Source: Allomuricauda sp. F6463D (GTDB lineage Bacteria; Bacteroidota; Bacteroidia; Flavobacteriales; Flavobacteriaceae). From it: a stretch of 64,000 nucleotides of DNA. Each line of letters opens with the position of its first letter. Within the stretch, counting starts at the first letter, position 1. Where the stretch lies: contig NZ_JALKAN010000001.1 in assembly GCF_023015965.1 (NCBI RefSeq), forward strand, positions 372,001 through 436,000, read 5' to 3'. The position numbers were made by a program, and so were the translations under genes. Below the pieces are notes generated by a model. The model was given only the letters and a program-made list of their open reading frames with translations. It was not told the DNA's origin and ran no database searches. This document shows positions 25,286 through 34,933 of the stretch, piece by piece.

Positions 25286-26419
25286 ATGAAAACTACCGTA
25301 TTAAAAAAAATTTGGTTGTCACCACCACATATGGGAGGAAACGAGGAAGCCTACGTCAAGGAAGCCTTTGATACCAACTGGATAGCCCCCTTGGGCCCCA
25401 ATGTCCAACAATTCGAACACGCTATAGAAGATTTTATTGGCAGCGATATACATGCGGCTTGTTTAAGTTCAGGAACAGGTGCCATACATTTGGGTCTTCA
25501 GATTCTGGGAGTTGGTCATGGTGACGAGGTAATTTGCCAAAGTTTCACTTTTGCAGCATCAGCAAATCCAATTACTTACTTGGGAGCATCACCCATATTT
25601 GTTGATAGCGAGGAAGAAACTTGGAATATTTCACCGGTACTTTTGGAAGAAGCCATAAAGGACAGAATGGCCCAAGGAAAGAAGCCAAAGGCCATTGTTG
25701 CCGTACATTTATATGGCATGCCATATAAGGTGGACGAAGTAAATGCAATTGCAAGTAGATATGAAATTCCGGTTATAGAGGATAGTGCAGAGGCTTTAGG
25801 TAGCTCCTATCGTGGATTTAATTGTGGAAGTCTTGGTGACTTGGGGATTTTATCATTTAATGGAAATAAAATTATAACCACCTCTGGTGGAGGAGCTTTG
25901 CTTTGTAAAGATAAAAGCACCAAAGAAAAAGCGATTTTTTTGGCCACTCAGGCAAGAGATAATGCACCGCACTACCAACATTCTAGTATTGGTTATAATT
26001 ATAGGATGAGTAATGTATTGGCGGGAATTGGCCGTGGACAAATGGAAGTCCTAAACGATCGTGTGGAAGCAAGAAGACGTAATTTCGAATTTTACAAGGA
26101 ACATTTATCAAATATATCCGAAATATCCTTCGTTACTGAACCTGAAGGAAGTTATTCCAACAGATGGCTAACTTGCGTATTGACACCTTCTTTTGAATTG
26201 CGAGAAAAAATTAGAATGGCTCTTGATAACGAAAACATAGAATCAAGACCGTTATGGAAGCCTATGCACTTACAACCAGTGTTTAAAAACAATCTTTCTT
26301 TTGTGAACGGGGTAAGTGAAGATTTGTTTGAACGAGGGCTGTGCTTGCCTAGCGGATCTAGTTTGGCAATTGAGGATTTGGAGAGAATTTGTGAAACCAT
26401 TAAAAACTTGTTCATATGA
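25286..26419 (+). CDS. DegT/DnrJ/EryC1/StrS family aminotransferase (PglE-like)
   Basis: A 377-residue PLP enzyme that transfers an amino group, usually from glutamate, to a keto-sugar nucleotide. Family marks are IWLSPPHMGGNEEAYVKEAFD, SSGTGAIHLGL for phosphate binding, EDSAEALGS and the PLP lysine in SFNGNKIITTSGGG. The start resembles PglE/LegC-type enzymes that aminate UDP-4-keto-6-deoxy-GlcNAc. The next gene, overlapping by four bases, encodes the matching 4,6-dehydratase, so together they should make UDP-4-amino-4,6-dideoxy-GlcNAc. A PglD-type acetyltransferase is not seen in the window. Confidence 0.92.
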   Translation: MKTTVLKKIWLSPPHMGGNEEAYVKEAFDTNWIAPLGPNVQQFEHAIEDFIGSDIHAACLSSGTGAIHLGLQILGVGHGDEVICQSFTFAASANPITYLGASPIFVDSEEETWNISPVLLEEAIKDRMAQGKKPKAIVAVHLYGMPYKVDEVNAIASRYEIPVIEDSAEALGSSYRGFNCGSLGDLGILSFNGNKIITTSGGGALLCKDKSTKEKAIFLATQARDNAPHYQHSSIGYNYRMSNVLAGIGRGQMEVLNDRVEARRRNFEFYKEHLSNISEISFVTEPEGSYSNRWLTCVLTPSFELREKIRMALDNENIESRPLWKPMHLQPVFKNNLSFVNGVSEDLFERGLCLPSGSSLAIEDLERICETIKNLFI

Positions 26420-28362
26420 TCAAAGAATTCTTTTTTAGAACAGGTAAACGCTATGCTTCAAAATGGACGGTACTTTTTATCGATCTCTGTATAGTTTCGC
26501 TTTCATTCATTTTAGCTTATTTTATTAGGTTTAACTTAAGCTTTAATTTCGATGTACAACGCTTATGGACGCAGCTTCCAATAGTTGTTTTATTGTTTTT
26601 AGTGGCATTTTTAATCTCAGGAAGTTATAAAGGTGTGGTTAGGCACACAGGTATTAAAGATGTTTATGCCATTTTTAATGCTGTATGTTTAGCTAGTATT
26701 GGTGCTATAGCAGTTGTTTTGGTTAATAGGTACATGGACATCGTAGAAGGGTTTACAATTCCATTGTCCATTATCATTATTAATAGTTTATTGACCTTCA
26801 TTATACTTGCTGTTTCTAGATATGTGTTTAAAATAGCCTTTGAAAGTTTGATGAAAAGTGGTCAGGCTCCCTCAAAAAACTTAATTATCTATGGTGCAGG
26901 TGAATCCGGTATTATTACATACAATACCTTGACGAACCATTCCAAAATGGGAGCAAAAGTTGTTGGCTTTGTGGATAATAACCTGCAAAAGGTAGGTAAG
27001 CAGATAAATGGGGTCAAAGTATATGATAAATCCATATTGACAGAGGAGTTCGTTAAATTCCATAATATATCAGAGGTTATTTTTTCCATTCAGACAATTA
27101 CTCCAACACAGTTGAGGACATTGGTGAATGAGATTGTAGCACTCCCGGTAAAAGTTAAAATTGTTCCTCCTGTGGAAGATTGGATCAATGGGGAACTTAA
27201 AGTATCTCAGATTAAACGAGTACAGATTGAAGATTTATTGGATAGACCGCCCATTGAGATTAAGAACAGCAAAGTGATGAAGGACTTTGAGGACAAGGTA
27301 ATAATGGTTACCGGTGGTGCAGGGTCCATTGGTAGTGAATTGGTAAGACAAATTTGCAAATACAATTATCGGTCTTTAATTGTTATAGATCAAGCAGAGT
27401 CTGCTCTGTATGATTTGCAGCAAGAGCTAAAACAGGCTGGTTTTTTCAATTTTGTTCCTATTGTCAGTGATATCAGGGACAAGAATAAAATGCGTATCTT
27501 GTTCGAGCAGTACCAACCTAATAGGATATTTCATGCAGCTGCTTACAAGCACGTTCCATTAATGGAACAAAATCCATATGAAGCTGTGAAAATTAACGTA
27601 GCAGGCACCAAAACTATTGTAGATTTAGCTTGCGAATATGAAGTGGAGAAGTTTGTTTTTGTATCTACCGACAAGGCGGTCAACCCAACCAACATTATGG
27701 GGGCTACCAAGCGGATTGCCGAAATGTACATAAGCTGTAGACAGCAGGATCGGAAAACAAAATTTATGACCACTCGATTCGGAAACGTACTTGGATCTAA
27801 TGGGTCAGTGATACCATTGTTCAGAAAACAAATAGAAAAAGGAGGTCCGCTCACGGTTACCCATAAGGACATCACGCGATATTTTATGACCATTCCCGAA
27901 GCATCCCAATTAGTATTGGAAGCCGGGGCCATGGGGAAAGGAGGCGAAATCTTTATATTCGATATGGGAGAATCCGTTAAGATCATGGATTTGGCCAAGA
28001 ATATGATCAGGCTTTCAGGACTTCATTACCCAGACGATATTGACATCAAGATCACAGGTCTTCGGCCCGGGGAAAAGTTATATGAAGAACTTTTAGCAAA
28101 TGGCGAGAACACACTTCCTACCTATCATGATAAGATAATGATTAGCAAGATTCGTGAAATCGAGTATAATAAAATTCGGACCATGATCGATGAGCTTTGT
28201 ATCTCGAACCTTTTCTTTAAAGGAAATGTGGTGCAGCTTATGAAAAGTATTGTTCCAGAATACATTTCCAACAATTCTGATTTTTGTAAATTGGACAAAA
28301 AAATGCCAACGAAGGACGTTAAAAAAACATCTGAAATTGGATATACGCAACTCAACAACTAA
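26416..28362 (+). CDS. Membrane-bound nucleotide-sugar 4,6-dehydratase (PglF/WbpM/CapD type)
   Basis: A 648-residue two-part protein. Four N-terminal transmembrane helices (about residues 15-135) are followed by a first Rossmann fold (IYGAGESGIITYNTL) and a second NAD-binding domain (VTGGAGSIGSELVRQI, near residue 295). The active-site segment VSTDKAVNPTNIMGATKRIAE has methionine in place of the usual tyrosine, as in FlaA1/PglF/WbpM dehydratases. It would form UDP-4-keto-6-deoxy-GlcNAc for the upstream aminotransferase. It is translationally coupled on its 5' side and sits one base from the wza-like gene. Confidence 0.93.
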   Translation: MIKEFFFRTGKRYASKWTVLFIDLCIVSLSFILAYFIRFNLSFNFDVQRLWTQLPIVVLLFLVAFLISGSYKGVVRHTGIKDVYAIFNAVCLASIGAIAVVLVNRYMDIVEGFTIPLSIIIINSLLTFIILAVSRYVFKIAFESLMKSGQAPSKNLIIYGAGESGIITYNTLTNHSKMGAKVVGFVDNNLQKVGKQINGVKVYDKSILTEEFVKFHNISEVIFSIQTITPTQLRTLVNEIVALPVKVKIVPPVEDWINGELKVSQIKRVQIEDLLDRPPIEIKNSKVMKDFEDKVIMVTGGAGSIGSELVRQICKYNYRSLIVIDQAESALYDLQQELKQAGFFNFVPIVSDIRDKNKMRILFEQYQPNRIFHAAAYKHVPLMEQNPYEAVKINVAGTKTIVDLACEYEVEKFVFVSTDKAVNPTNIMGATKRIAEMYISCRQQDRKTKFMTTRFGNVLGSNGSVIPLFRKQIEKGGPLTVTHKDITRYFMTIPEASQLVLEAGAMGKGGEIFIFDMGESVKIMDLAKNMIRLSGLHYPDDIDIKITGLRPGEKLYEELLANGENTLPTYHDKIMISKIREIEYNKIRTMIDELCISNLFFKGNVVQLMKSIVPEYISNNSDFCKLDKKMPTKDVKKTSEIGYTQLNN

Positions 28363-28363
28363 A

Positions 28364-29146
28364 ATGAACATTTTCATGCACCCAAAAATTAAATTGGCAT
28401 TTATTATTGCCTTACCGTTATTAATTTTCTCTTGTATACCATCTAAAGATGTTGTTTATTTTCAAGATGCGAGTCAGTTTGAAACATTGGTGGATGACAA
28501 CACCTTCACATCAAAATTTAAGGTAGATGACTTGGTCAGTATTCATATATCTACCTTAGATCCGGAAGCCAGTGCACCTTTTAATCTTATAAGGGGGGCA
28601 GAAGAAGGTGGTTTGTCAATGCGTCCGGAACAAGTTAACTATTTGGTGGATGAAAATGGTGAAATTGACTTTCCTGTAATCGGAAAAATAAAGATTGAAG
28701 GTCTTTCCCCAAGTGAAACAAAGGCATTATTGAGGGGAAAATTGTCAGATTATTTGAAAGATCCCATTATAAATGTTAGAATACGGAATTTTACGGTTAC
28801 AATTTTGGGAGCCGTTAATCGTCCAGGAACCTTTCCAATCAATGGCGAGCAAATCACTATTTTAGAAGCATTGGGTTATGCAGGGGATATTAATATTAAA
28901 GGTAGACGAGACAATGTAATGGTCATCAGGGATTTTGATGGTACGAAAGTGTATAATCGAATTAATCTCAATAGTAAGGACGCTCTTCGATCACCAGTAT
29001 ACTATTTAACGCAAAACGACGTTGTTTATGTAGAGCCCAACAAATCAGGAAAAGCTGAATCTACTTTAGATCAGAGGAGTAACTTAGCCTTTTCCATAGC
29101 TTCATTGTTGATTACTTCTACCATTATCTTGTTAACTAGAAATTAA
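28364..29146 (+). CDS. Polysaccharide export outer-membrane lipoprotein (Wza-like)
   Basis: A 260-residue lipoprotein with signal peptide ending in LIFSC, so the mature protein is lipidated at Cys. It has the poly-export domain with DLVSIHISTLDPEASAPFNL, FPVIGKIKIEGLSPSETKALL and DPIINVRI, followed by an SLBB segment TILGAVNRPGTFPINGEQITILEALGYAG. A C-terminal hydrophobic segment may be the membrane-crossing helix. The frame is open from 28250, but the ATG at 28364, one base after the preceding stop, gives a proper signal peptide. It should form the outer-membrane channel working with the kinase downstream. Confidence 0.93.
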   Translation: MNIFMHPKIKLAFIIALPLLIFSCIPSKDVVYFQDASQFETLVDDNTFTSKFKVDDLVSIHISTLDPEASAPFNLIRGAEEGGLSMRPEQVNYLVDENGEIDFPVIGKIKIEGLSPSETKALLRGKLSDYLKDPIINVRIRNFTVTILGAVNRPGTFPINGEQITILEALGYAGDINIKGRRDNVMVIRDFDGTKVYNRINLNSKDALRSPVYYLTQNDVVYVEPNKSGKAESTLDQRSNLAFSIASLLITSTIILLTRN

Positions 29147-29196
29147 TATTTCAAATACCTTATTTCAACAGGTTAAATTAACACGCTCCAATTTGT

Positions 29197-31560
29197 ATGA
29201 ACAATTCTGAATTTGATTTTAAAGCCCTTTTAAATAACTATTTGAGAAAATGGCATTGGTTTGCAATCACAGCTATAATTGCATTGACTCTTGCTTTTTT
29301 TAAATTAAGATATTCGACGCCAAAGTATCAGATAAACTCTAAAATTCAAGTGATTGAAGAAAGTAATTCGGTTTCAGAGCTCAGTGTTTTACAAGATTTG
29401 AATGTTTTTGGTGAGGGAAGTACCGAAATGACGGATGAAATAGAACTACTAAAATCTCGCGATAATTTTATTAAGGTCATTCAGAAATTAAAATTAAACA
29501 TCTCTTACCAAGTATTGGGTAACGTACGAAATACAGAAATTTATCCAAATTACCCAGTAGCTATTAATTTTTTGGCAGTAGATTCCGTTCAAAACAAAAG
29601 TGAATTTTCATTTTTCATTAAAATATTGAATGAAAATGAGTTTACATATGCAGTTGAAGAAGATACCGCCGAGAAAAAGATACCTTTTGGATCAAAAATA
29701 AAAACAAATGTTATAGGAGATATAATACTTACACCTAATATTGATTATTTAAACGGTTTTTTAAACAAGAATATTCAGGTAACCATCAGACCTGTTCCTT
29801 TTGTTGCCCAAATATACAGAACCAATGTAGAGGTGTCTACTGTAGACGAATTTTCTAGAATATTAAATATTTCTTTACAAGATGCCATTCCTCAACGCGG
29901 GATTGACGTCCTTAACTCCTTGATACGGCAAAATAATGAGAACGAGGTTCAAGATAAAAAAACTATTGCAGATAGAACCAGTCAATTCATAAATGATCGA
30001 ATTGCAGATATTTATTCTGATCTTTCCTCTGTTGAGGAAACGGCTGAAACCTTTAAAGAAAGTAGAGGAATAGCTGATTTGGCATCGCAATCTAGTGTAA
30101 ACTTTCAACAAAGTGCGGCTAGTCAATCTGAATTACAAAGTGCAAATATTCAGCTGGATATTGCTTCTTCGATGCAAAATATGTTGAGTGAACAGGACAA
30201 TTATGAGATTATTCCAAATGCCGGGCTTACGGATGCCAGTATAGACAATATTGCTACACGTTATAATGAATTGGTCGCAAGAAGAAATCGTTTGTTGGAA
30301 AGTTCCAATGAAAGAAACCCGGTGATAGTGGAACTAGACCAGCAGTTGGAAAGTTTAAAACGAGGAATGCAGTCAAGCTTAAACAATGTTACCAACAACT
30401 TGAATCTGCGGGTCAATAGTTTGAGCAAGCAATTATCTCAGATTAACTCTAGAATTTATGCAACCCCAGGTGCTGAAAGGGCATTGAGGAATATTTCCAG
30501 AGAACAGCAAACTACAGAGGCATTATATGTTTATCTGTTGCAAAAACGTGAAGAGGCACAAATTGCTTTTGCCTCTGCTTCACCAAAAGCAAAAATTGTT
30601 GACAATGCTTATTTGGCAAATCCATTTCCTGTGGAACCCAAACCGACGATAACCTATCTAGTGGCGCTGATCCTTGGATTAATGATTCCATTTTCAGTAA
30701 TTTATGCTCAAGACCTGTTGGACAACAAAGTCCATAACAAATTGGATTTGGAGCATATTGTCGGAGACATCCCTGTAATTGTGGAGATTCCCAAATTGGG
30801 AAAAAAGGATACAAAGTTGGTCAAAAAAGAAGACAGGTCTGTTTTAGCCGAATCCTTAAGGATTTTACGGACCAATCTGAACTACATACAGAAGTCTCAT
30901 AAATCCACCTTCAATAATATTATATTCATTACATCCAGTGTGCCGGGAGAAGGTAAAACCTTGCTTTCTTCAAACCTAGCTGCCATTTATGCCAATACTG
31001 GCAAAAAAGTCTTGCTTATCGGTGCAGATATCAGAAACCCTAAGTTATATGACTTCTTTACTACTGATGACATGGTTAAGACTGATAAAACGAAACCAAG
31101 AAGAAGCACAAAGGATGGATTGACCGAATATCTAGTAAGTTCCAACTTGAAAATTCAAGATATAACGATTCCAGCCAAGGTAAATGAAAATTCGATTGAT
31201 ATTATCTTTTCAGGGAAAATACCACCCAACCCATCAGAGTTATTAATGAAGGATAGAATGGGCGACCTATTTGAAAGAGCATCCGAACTATATGATTATG
31301 TAATCGTGGATACAGCACCATTAATGGTTGTGACCGACACACTATTGATTAGTGAGTATGCCAGTCAAATTCTTTATGTGGTAAAGGCAAATAGTACAGA
31401 GAAGAAGGTAATTGACTTCCCCGTTAAACTTAAAGCCGAAGGAAAACTTAAAGGTTTGTCTTTCGTTGTAAACAACGTAAAGCAAAACAATTTGGGTTAT
31501 GGTGGAAAATATGGCTATGGATATGGAAAGTCCACGAAAAAATGGTGGAGCTTTTCTTAA
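29197..31560 (+). CDS. Exopolysaccharide co-polymerase/tyrosine autokinase (Wzc-like)
   Basis: A 787-residue inner-membrane protein. It has an N-terminal Wzz domain with a helix at about residues 20-40, a long periplasmic coiled-coil region (about 250-430), a second helix near 485-505 and a cytoplasmic BY-kinase domain. Visible kinase motifs are Walker A SSVPGEGKTLLSSNLA, Walker A' LLIGADIRNP and Walker B YDYVIVDTAPL. The tail GYGGKYGYGYG is the tyrosine cluster for autophosphorylation. It controls chain length and export with the Wza-like lipoprotein. The phosphatase gene is convergent, with no gap. Confidence 0.95.
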   Translation: MNNSEFDFKALLNNYLRKWHWFAITAIIALTLAFFKLRYSTPKYQINSKIQVIEESNSVSELSVLQDLNVFGEGSTEMTDEIELLKSRDNFIKVIQKLKLNISYQVLGNVRNTEIYPNYPVAINFLAVDSVQNKSEFSFFIKILNENEFTYAVEEDTAEKKIPFGSKIKTNVIGDIILTPNIDYLNGFLNKNIQVTIRPVPFVAQIYRTNVEVSTVDEFSRILNISLQDAIPQRGIDVLNSLIRQNNENEVQDKKTIADRTSQFINDRIADIYSDLSSVEETAETFKESRGIADLASQSSVNFQQSAASQSELQSANIQLDIASSMQNMLSEQDNYEIIPNAGLTDASIDNIATRYNELVARRNRLLESSNERNPVIVELDQQLESLKRGMQSSLNNVTNNLNLRVNSLSKQLSQINSRIYATPGAERALRNISREQQTTEALYVYLLQKREEAQIAFASASPKAKIVDNAYLANPFPVEPKPTITYLVALILGLMIPFSVIYAQDLLDNKVHNKLDLEHIVGDIPVIVEIPKLGKKDTKLVKKEDRSVLAESLRILRTNLNYIQKSHKSTFNNIIFITSSVPGEGKTLLSSNLAAIYANTGKKVLLIGADIRNPKLYDFFTTDDMVKTDKTKPRRSTKDGLTEYLVSSNLKIQDITIPAKVNENSIDIIFSGKIPPNPSELLMKDRMGDLFERASELYDYVIVDTAPLMVVTDTLLISEYASQILYVVKANSTEKKVIDFPVKLKAEGKLKGLSFVVNNVKQNNLGYGGKYGYGYGKSTKKWWSFS

Positions 31561-32304
31561 TTAATAAAAGGTTTGAATCGTGTTTTCAATTACCGGAAGC
31601 AAGTTGTTCAGGACTTTTTTGGAAAGTTTAATTTCTTTCAATAAGCCAAGCTGCCTACTATTATGTACATCCGAACCCACAAAATCGACCAACCCATCTT
31701 TCAATAATTTTTCGGCAATCTTCTGCACCCCGGCACCATAAGATTCTGAACTAAGGGAAAGTAAATTAAGCTGGAATGAGATGCCGTTGGATTTCATAGA
31801 GGGGTATTTGCCATATTTACCATGAAAATACATATACCGCTCTGGGTGGGCCAATATTGGAAAATATTTGTGCTTTGCAATTTTATCGATGGCTACATCA
31901 AAATTAAAGGATGGTTGCAGGTACGACATTTCTATCAGCAAATATTCTTTGTTTAGGGGCATTACCTCCTTTTTTTCCAAAATATGCTCAAAATTATCAT
32001 CGATCATATGCTCTGCGGCACAATTTACTTTAACATCAGATATACCTTTTCGTTCTAATTCCTGTAAAAGCAGTTCATGTGCTTTATTTATTGTTTTGGG
32101 AGTGTTGTCGTAATGGTTGTGCATAATGTGGGGAGTACATCTAAAATTGGTAACACCCAATTCTACAAAACCATTGATCAAACCCATGGATTCATCTACG
32201 GTTTTTGCGCCGTCATCAATACCTGGAATAATATGGTTGTGAATATCAGTAAGGCCATGTAAATAATCGGCCAAATAAATTTTCTTCTGAAAAAAACTTA
32301 TCAT
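31561..32304 (-). CDS. PHP-type protein-tyrosine phosphatase (CpsB/CapC/YwqE-like)
   Basis: A 247-residue metal-dependent phosphatase of the PHP superfamily. The metal-binding DIHNHIIPGIDDGAKTVDES lies near residue 20, and CTPHIMHN, HPERY and a late GSDVHN follow. It removes phosphate from the tyrosine tail of the neighbouring Wzc-like kinase, which must cycle for polymer export. It is encoded convergently; its stop codon abuts that of the kinase. Upstream of its start on the same strand lie a hairpin and an intrinsic-terminator-like structure (32375-32416). Confidence 0.92.
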   Translation of the reverse strand: MISFFQKKIYLADYLHGLTDIHNHIIPGIDDGAKTVDESMGLINGFVELGVTNFRCTPHIMHNHYDNTPKTINKAHELLLQELERKGISDVKVNCAAEHMIDDNFEHILEKKEVMPLNKEYLLIEMSYLQPSFNFDVAIDKIAKHKYFPILAHPERYMYFHGKYGKYPSMKSNGISFQLNLLSLSSESYGAGVQKIAEKLLKDGLVDFVGSDVHNSRQLGLLKEIKLSKKVLNNLLPVIENTIQTFY

Positions 32305-32390
32305 GTATAAAATTTGGACTACAAAGATAATGGATGTATCGTCAACTTATATGATTGTGTAAAAATAACGCTATGTTGGCTTCACCCAAC

Positions 32391-32416
32391 AAAAACCGGC
32401 CCAATAATAGGCCGGT
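32391..32416 (-). terminator. Terminator-like hairpin upstream of the phosphatase gene
   Basis: On the minus strand ACCGGCC (32416-32410) and GGCCGGT (32401-32395) form a 7-bp GC-rich stem with an 8-base loop and a TTTTT tail (32395-32391). A second small hairpin, GTTGG/CCAAC, follows at 32390-32375. No minus-strand gene precedes it, so it could be an attenuator in the phosphatase leader or a block on antisense transcription. Confidence 0.65.
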
Positions 32417-32575
32417 ATGATAGATTTACTACTAATGTTCTTTCAACTAAACTTGGGGCCAAGATAGTACTTTATGAAGCCTATATAGATTAACAAAAGA
32501 TCAAAAAGGTTAATGAAATCCTAATAGGGTTAACTCATAGGTAAATAGCTAATGATTTTTTGTTTATTTAGCAGT

Positions 32576-33850
32576 ATGCTGACCAAGAGAAACCTGTACG
32601 TTTTTATTTTTGTGATTGCCGTGATTGGTCTTTTAGTAGTGCAATACCAATATTTGCGTGTAGGCCTTGGGCTTGCAAGAGCTCAGTTTTCAGATAAAAT
32701 AGATACGGCTAGAGAGAATATAAACAGTGAATTATCTGATGTGAATTCATTGACGTATACCCTGGGAAATGCCATAAGAAAGGATACCGCCGAAGTAAAT
32801 ATAAGCTTGGATAGTTTGGAGAAAGCATCCCAATATTATCTAAACGATTATATTTCGTATCAATTGAACGTTTCGGGGATAGACGCTCCTTTTTCATATA
32901 CCCTGTACTCCCGGGATTCCATAACCTATTTGAGCTCTGAGAGACAGCAGCTCGAAACAAAAGAAGATTTGACTTACCCTATCCAAATTGAAGGATATCT
33001 GCCCGATTTGCTTCAAAAAGAAATTATCTTGGAAATTGGTTTTGAAGACTTGAACAAATATTTTTTGGGGCAATTAAGAGGACTGATAATACCTGGCTTA
33101 CTTTTTTTGATGATGATTATTTTTGTGGTTGTATGGGTGTTGCGTTCGTTTTACTTACAAAGAAGTATAAATACAACAACCAATGATTTTATCAATAATC
33201 TAACCCACGAACTTAAAACGCCCGTGTTTTCCATTGGATTGGCCAGTAAAATTTTGAGGGAGGATGTACCAGAGGATAAAAAACCGGTAGTTGAACTAAT
33301 CCGTACAGAGTCGGATAGACTTAAGAAGCATATTGATAAAGTATTGGAATTGGCAGGTATGGAATCGGGAAAAAAACTGATGCAGTTCCAAGAAATTGAT
33401 TTTCGACCCGAGCTACTTCGAATTTGTCAAGGTTTTTCATTATTAGCAGAACATGAGGCTATTGAATTTGATTACGATTTGGAGGAGAAACCATATTACA
33501 TTATGGCCGAAAAGTTTCATTTGGAAAATGTAATTGGTAACCTGTTGGAGAATGCAAGGAAATACTCGAACCACCCTAAAGTTAAATTAAATGCCCATAT
33601 CCAAAAAGGAAGGCTGTTCATTAGTATTACTGATAACGGACAAGGCATTGCTAAAGAAGAAGCAAAAAAAATATTCAGTAAATATTATAGGGTCAAGAAC
33701 GGGGATGTACATAAAGTAAAGGGATATGGACTGGGCTTGTATTATGTTCAGAAAATCATTAAAATGCACCGGGGACAAATTTCGGTTGAAAGTGAACTGG
33801 GAACTGGAACCACGTTTATTCTATCTCTTAAATTGACCAAACATGGATAA
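32576..33850 (+). CDS. Two-component sensor histidine kinase
   Basis: An inner-membrane sensor of 424 residues from the ATG at 32576. The first helix is at about residues 5-25, a periplasmic sensor region of some 150 residues follows, then a second helix (LIIPGLLFLMMIIFVVVWVL). The cytoplasmic part has the H-box FINNLTHELKTPVF, the N-box NVIGNLLENARKYS and G-boxes ITDNGQGIA and GYGLGLYYV. The ligand is unknown. The gene overlaps the response regulator by eight bases. The frame is also open from 32552, but 32576 gives a cleaner membrane N-terminus. Confidence 0.93.
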   Translation: MLTKRNLYVFIFVIAVIGLLVVQYQYLRVGLGLARAQFSDKIDTARENINSELSDVNSLTYTLGNAIRKDTAEVNISLDSLEKASQYYLNDYISYQLNVSGIDAPFSYTLYSRDSITYLSSERQQLETKEDLTYPIQIEGYLPDLLQKEIILEIGFEDLNKYFLGQLRGLIIPGLLFLMMIIFVVVWVLRSFYLQRSINTTTNDFINNLTHELKTPVFSIGLASKILREDVPEDKKPVVELIRTESDRLKKHIDKVLELAGMESGKKLMQFQEIDFRPELLRICQGFSLLAEHEAIEFDYDLEEKPYYIMAEKFHLENVIGNLLENARKYSNHPKVKLNAHIQKGRLFISITDNGQGIAKEEAKKIFSKYYRVKNGDVHKVKGYGLGLYYVQKIIKMHRGQISVESELGTGTTFILSLKLTKHG

Positions 33851-34544
33851 ATTATATAAACTACTTTTAGTAGAGGATGATAATGCTTTAGGGTATTTAC
33901 TGTCGGAATATTTAGGGATGAAAGATTTTGCCGTTACTTGGGCAAAGGATGCCGCGGAGGCAATGCAAAAAACAAAAACCAGCGTGTTCGACCTTGCCAT
34001 ATTGGATGTGATGCTCCCAGATATGGACGGATTTGAATTATCCAAGAAAATAAAAAGTATAAATCCAGAGCTACCCTTTATTTTTCTTACAGCCCGCTCA
34101 TTAAAAATAGATGTACTCAAAGGGTTTTCCTTGGGAGCAGTAGACTATCTAAAAAAACCTATTGATGAGGAGGAACTGGTGGTGCGCATCAATGCATTAT
34201 TGTCCAGGTTGGTTGTTGATGAAGCACAAGAACCTCAAGTTTCCAAATATGAAATTGGGGACTATCTTCTCAATATGGATAATTTTGAACTAAGTTTTAA
34301 GGGGCAGCCAATTAAACTTACAGGTAAAGAGTTTGATCTTTTAGCCATGTTGGCCAAAAACAAAAACCAACTGTGCACCCACAAGGAAATATTGACCACC
34401 ATCTGGGATAAAAACGATTATTTTAATAAAAAAAGCCTCAATGTTTTTATCTCACATTTGCGTAAACACTTATCACAAGACCCCAAGCTCAGTATCGTTA
34501 ACGTGAGTCGTCGTGGATTTGTGCTTCGGGTAGAAGAAGAATAG
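33843..34544 (+). CDS. OmpR/PhoB-family response regulator
   Basis: A 233-residue DNA-binding regulator. The receiver domain has the acidic pair EDD near residue 12, the phosphoacceptor Asp in LAILDVMLPDMDGFEL, Thr in FLTARS and Lys in YLKKPID. The C-terminal winged helix shows LTGKEFDLLAMLAKNKNQLCTHKEIL and VFISHLRKHLSQDPKLSI. It is the partner of the kinase immediately upstream, with overlapping frames. Its targets are unknown; the nearest candidates are the divergent phosphatase gene and the export operon. Confidence 0.95.
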   Translation: MDKLYKLLLVEDDNALGYLLSEYLGMKDFAVTWAKDAAEAMQKTKTSVFDLAILDVMLPDMDGFELSKKIKSINPELPFIFLTARSLKIDVLKGFSLGAVDYLKKPIDEEELVVRINALLSRLVVDEAQEPQVSKYEIGDYLLNMDNFELSFKGQPIKLTGKEFDLLAMLAKNKNQLCTHKEILTTIWDKNDYFNKKSLNVFISHLRKHLSQDPKLSIVNVSRRGFVLRVEEE

Positions 34545-34604
34545 AACAAATGTTCTGGCTTGGTTTTTGATGCACATACAGAAATCCGGTTACCCAATAT
34601 TTGT

Positions 34605-34847
34605 ATGTTTAAGTTTCTAAAATATAGATCGCAAAAACCCTCGTTGCATCAGTTGGACCATCTTTATGGGAAAACTATATGCAATTGCCCTTTGCAAGAA
34701 CAAATTAACTATTGTCAAAGACTCATCGAACGATCTAAATATCAGTTGGAGCAATCGTGCCCCAACAAAGATTCCAATCATTTTAAGAGCCTTATTGAAG
34801 CAGCGGATAAAGAGATTCAGAGATTGAACGCGATGAGGCAGTCATAA
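34605..34847 (+). CDS. Small conserved-looking hypothetical protein
   Basis: An 80-residue soluble protein starting MFKFLKYRSQKPSLHQLDHLYG. It contains three cysteines (CNC and a later CP) and charged helices suited to a coiled coil (LIERSKYQLEQ, LIEAADKEIQRLNAM). The function is unknown. It follows the response regulator by 60 bases on the same strand, so it may be cotranscribed. The frame is open from a TTG at 34560, but the ATG at 34605 is more credible. Confidence 0.5.
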   Translation: MFKFLKYRSQKPSLHQLDHLYGKTICNCPLQEQINYCQRLIERSKYQLEQSCPNKDSNHFKSLIEAADKEIQRLNAMRQS

Positions 34848-34933
34848 TAAAATATTGGGAAGTGCTAAAAACCTTCACTTTGACCATAAAACGTTTTAAA
34901 AAGCAGTAATTTTAAGACTCAAAAATCTCTAGA

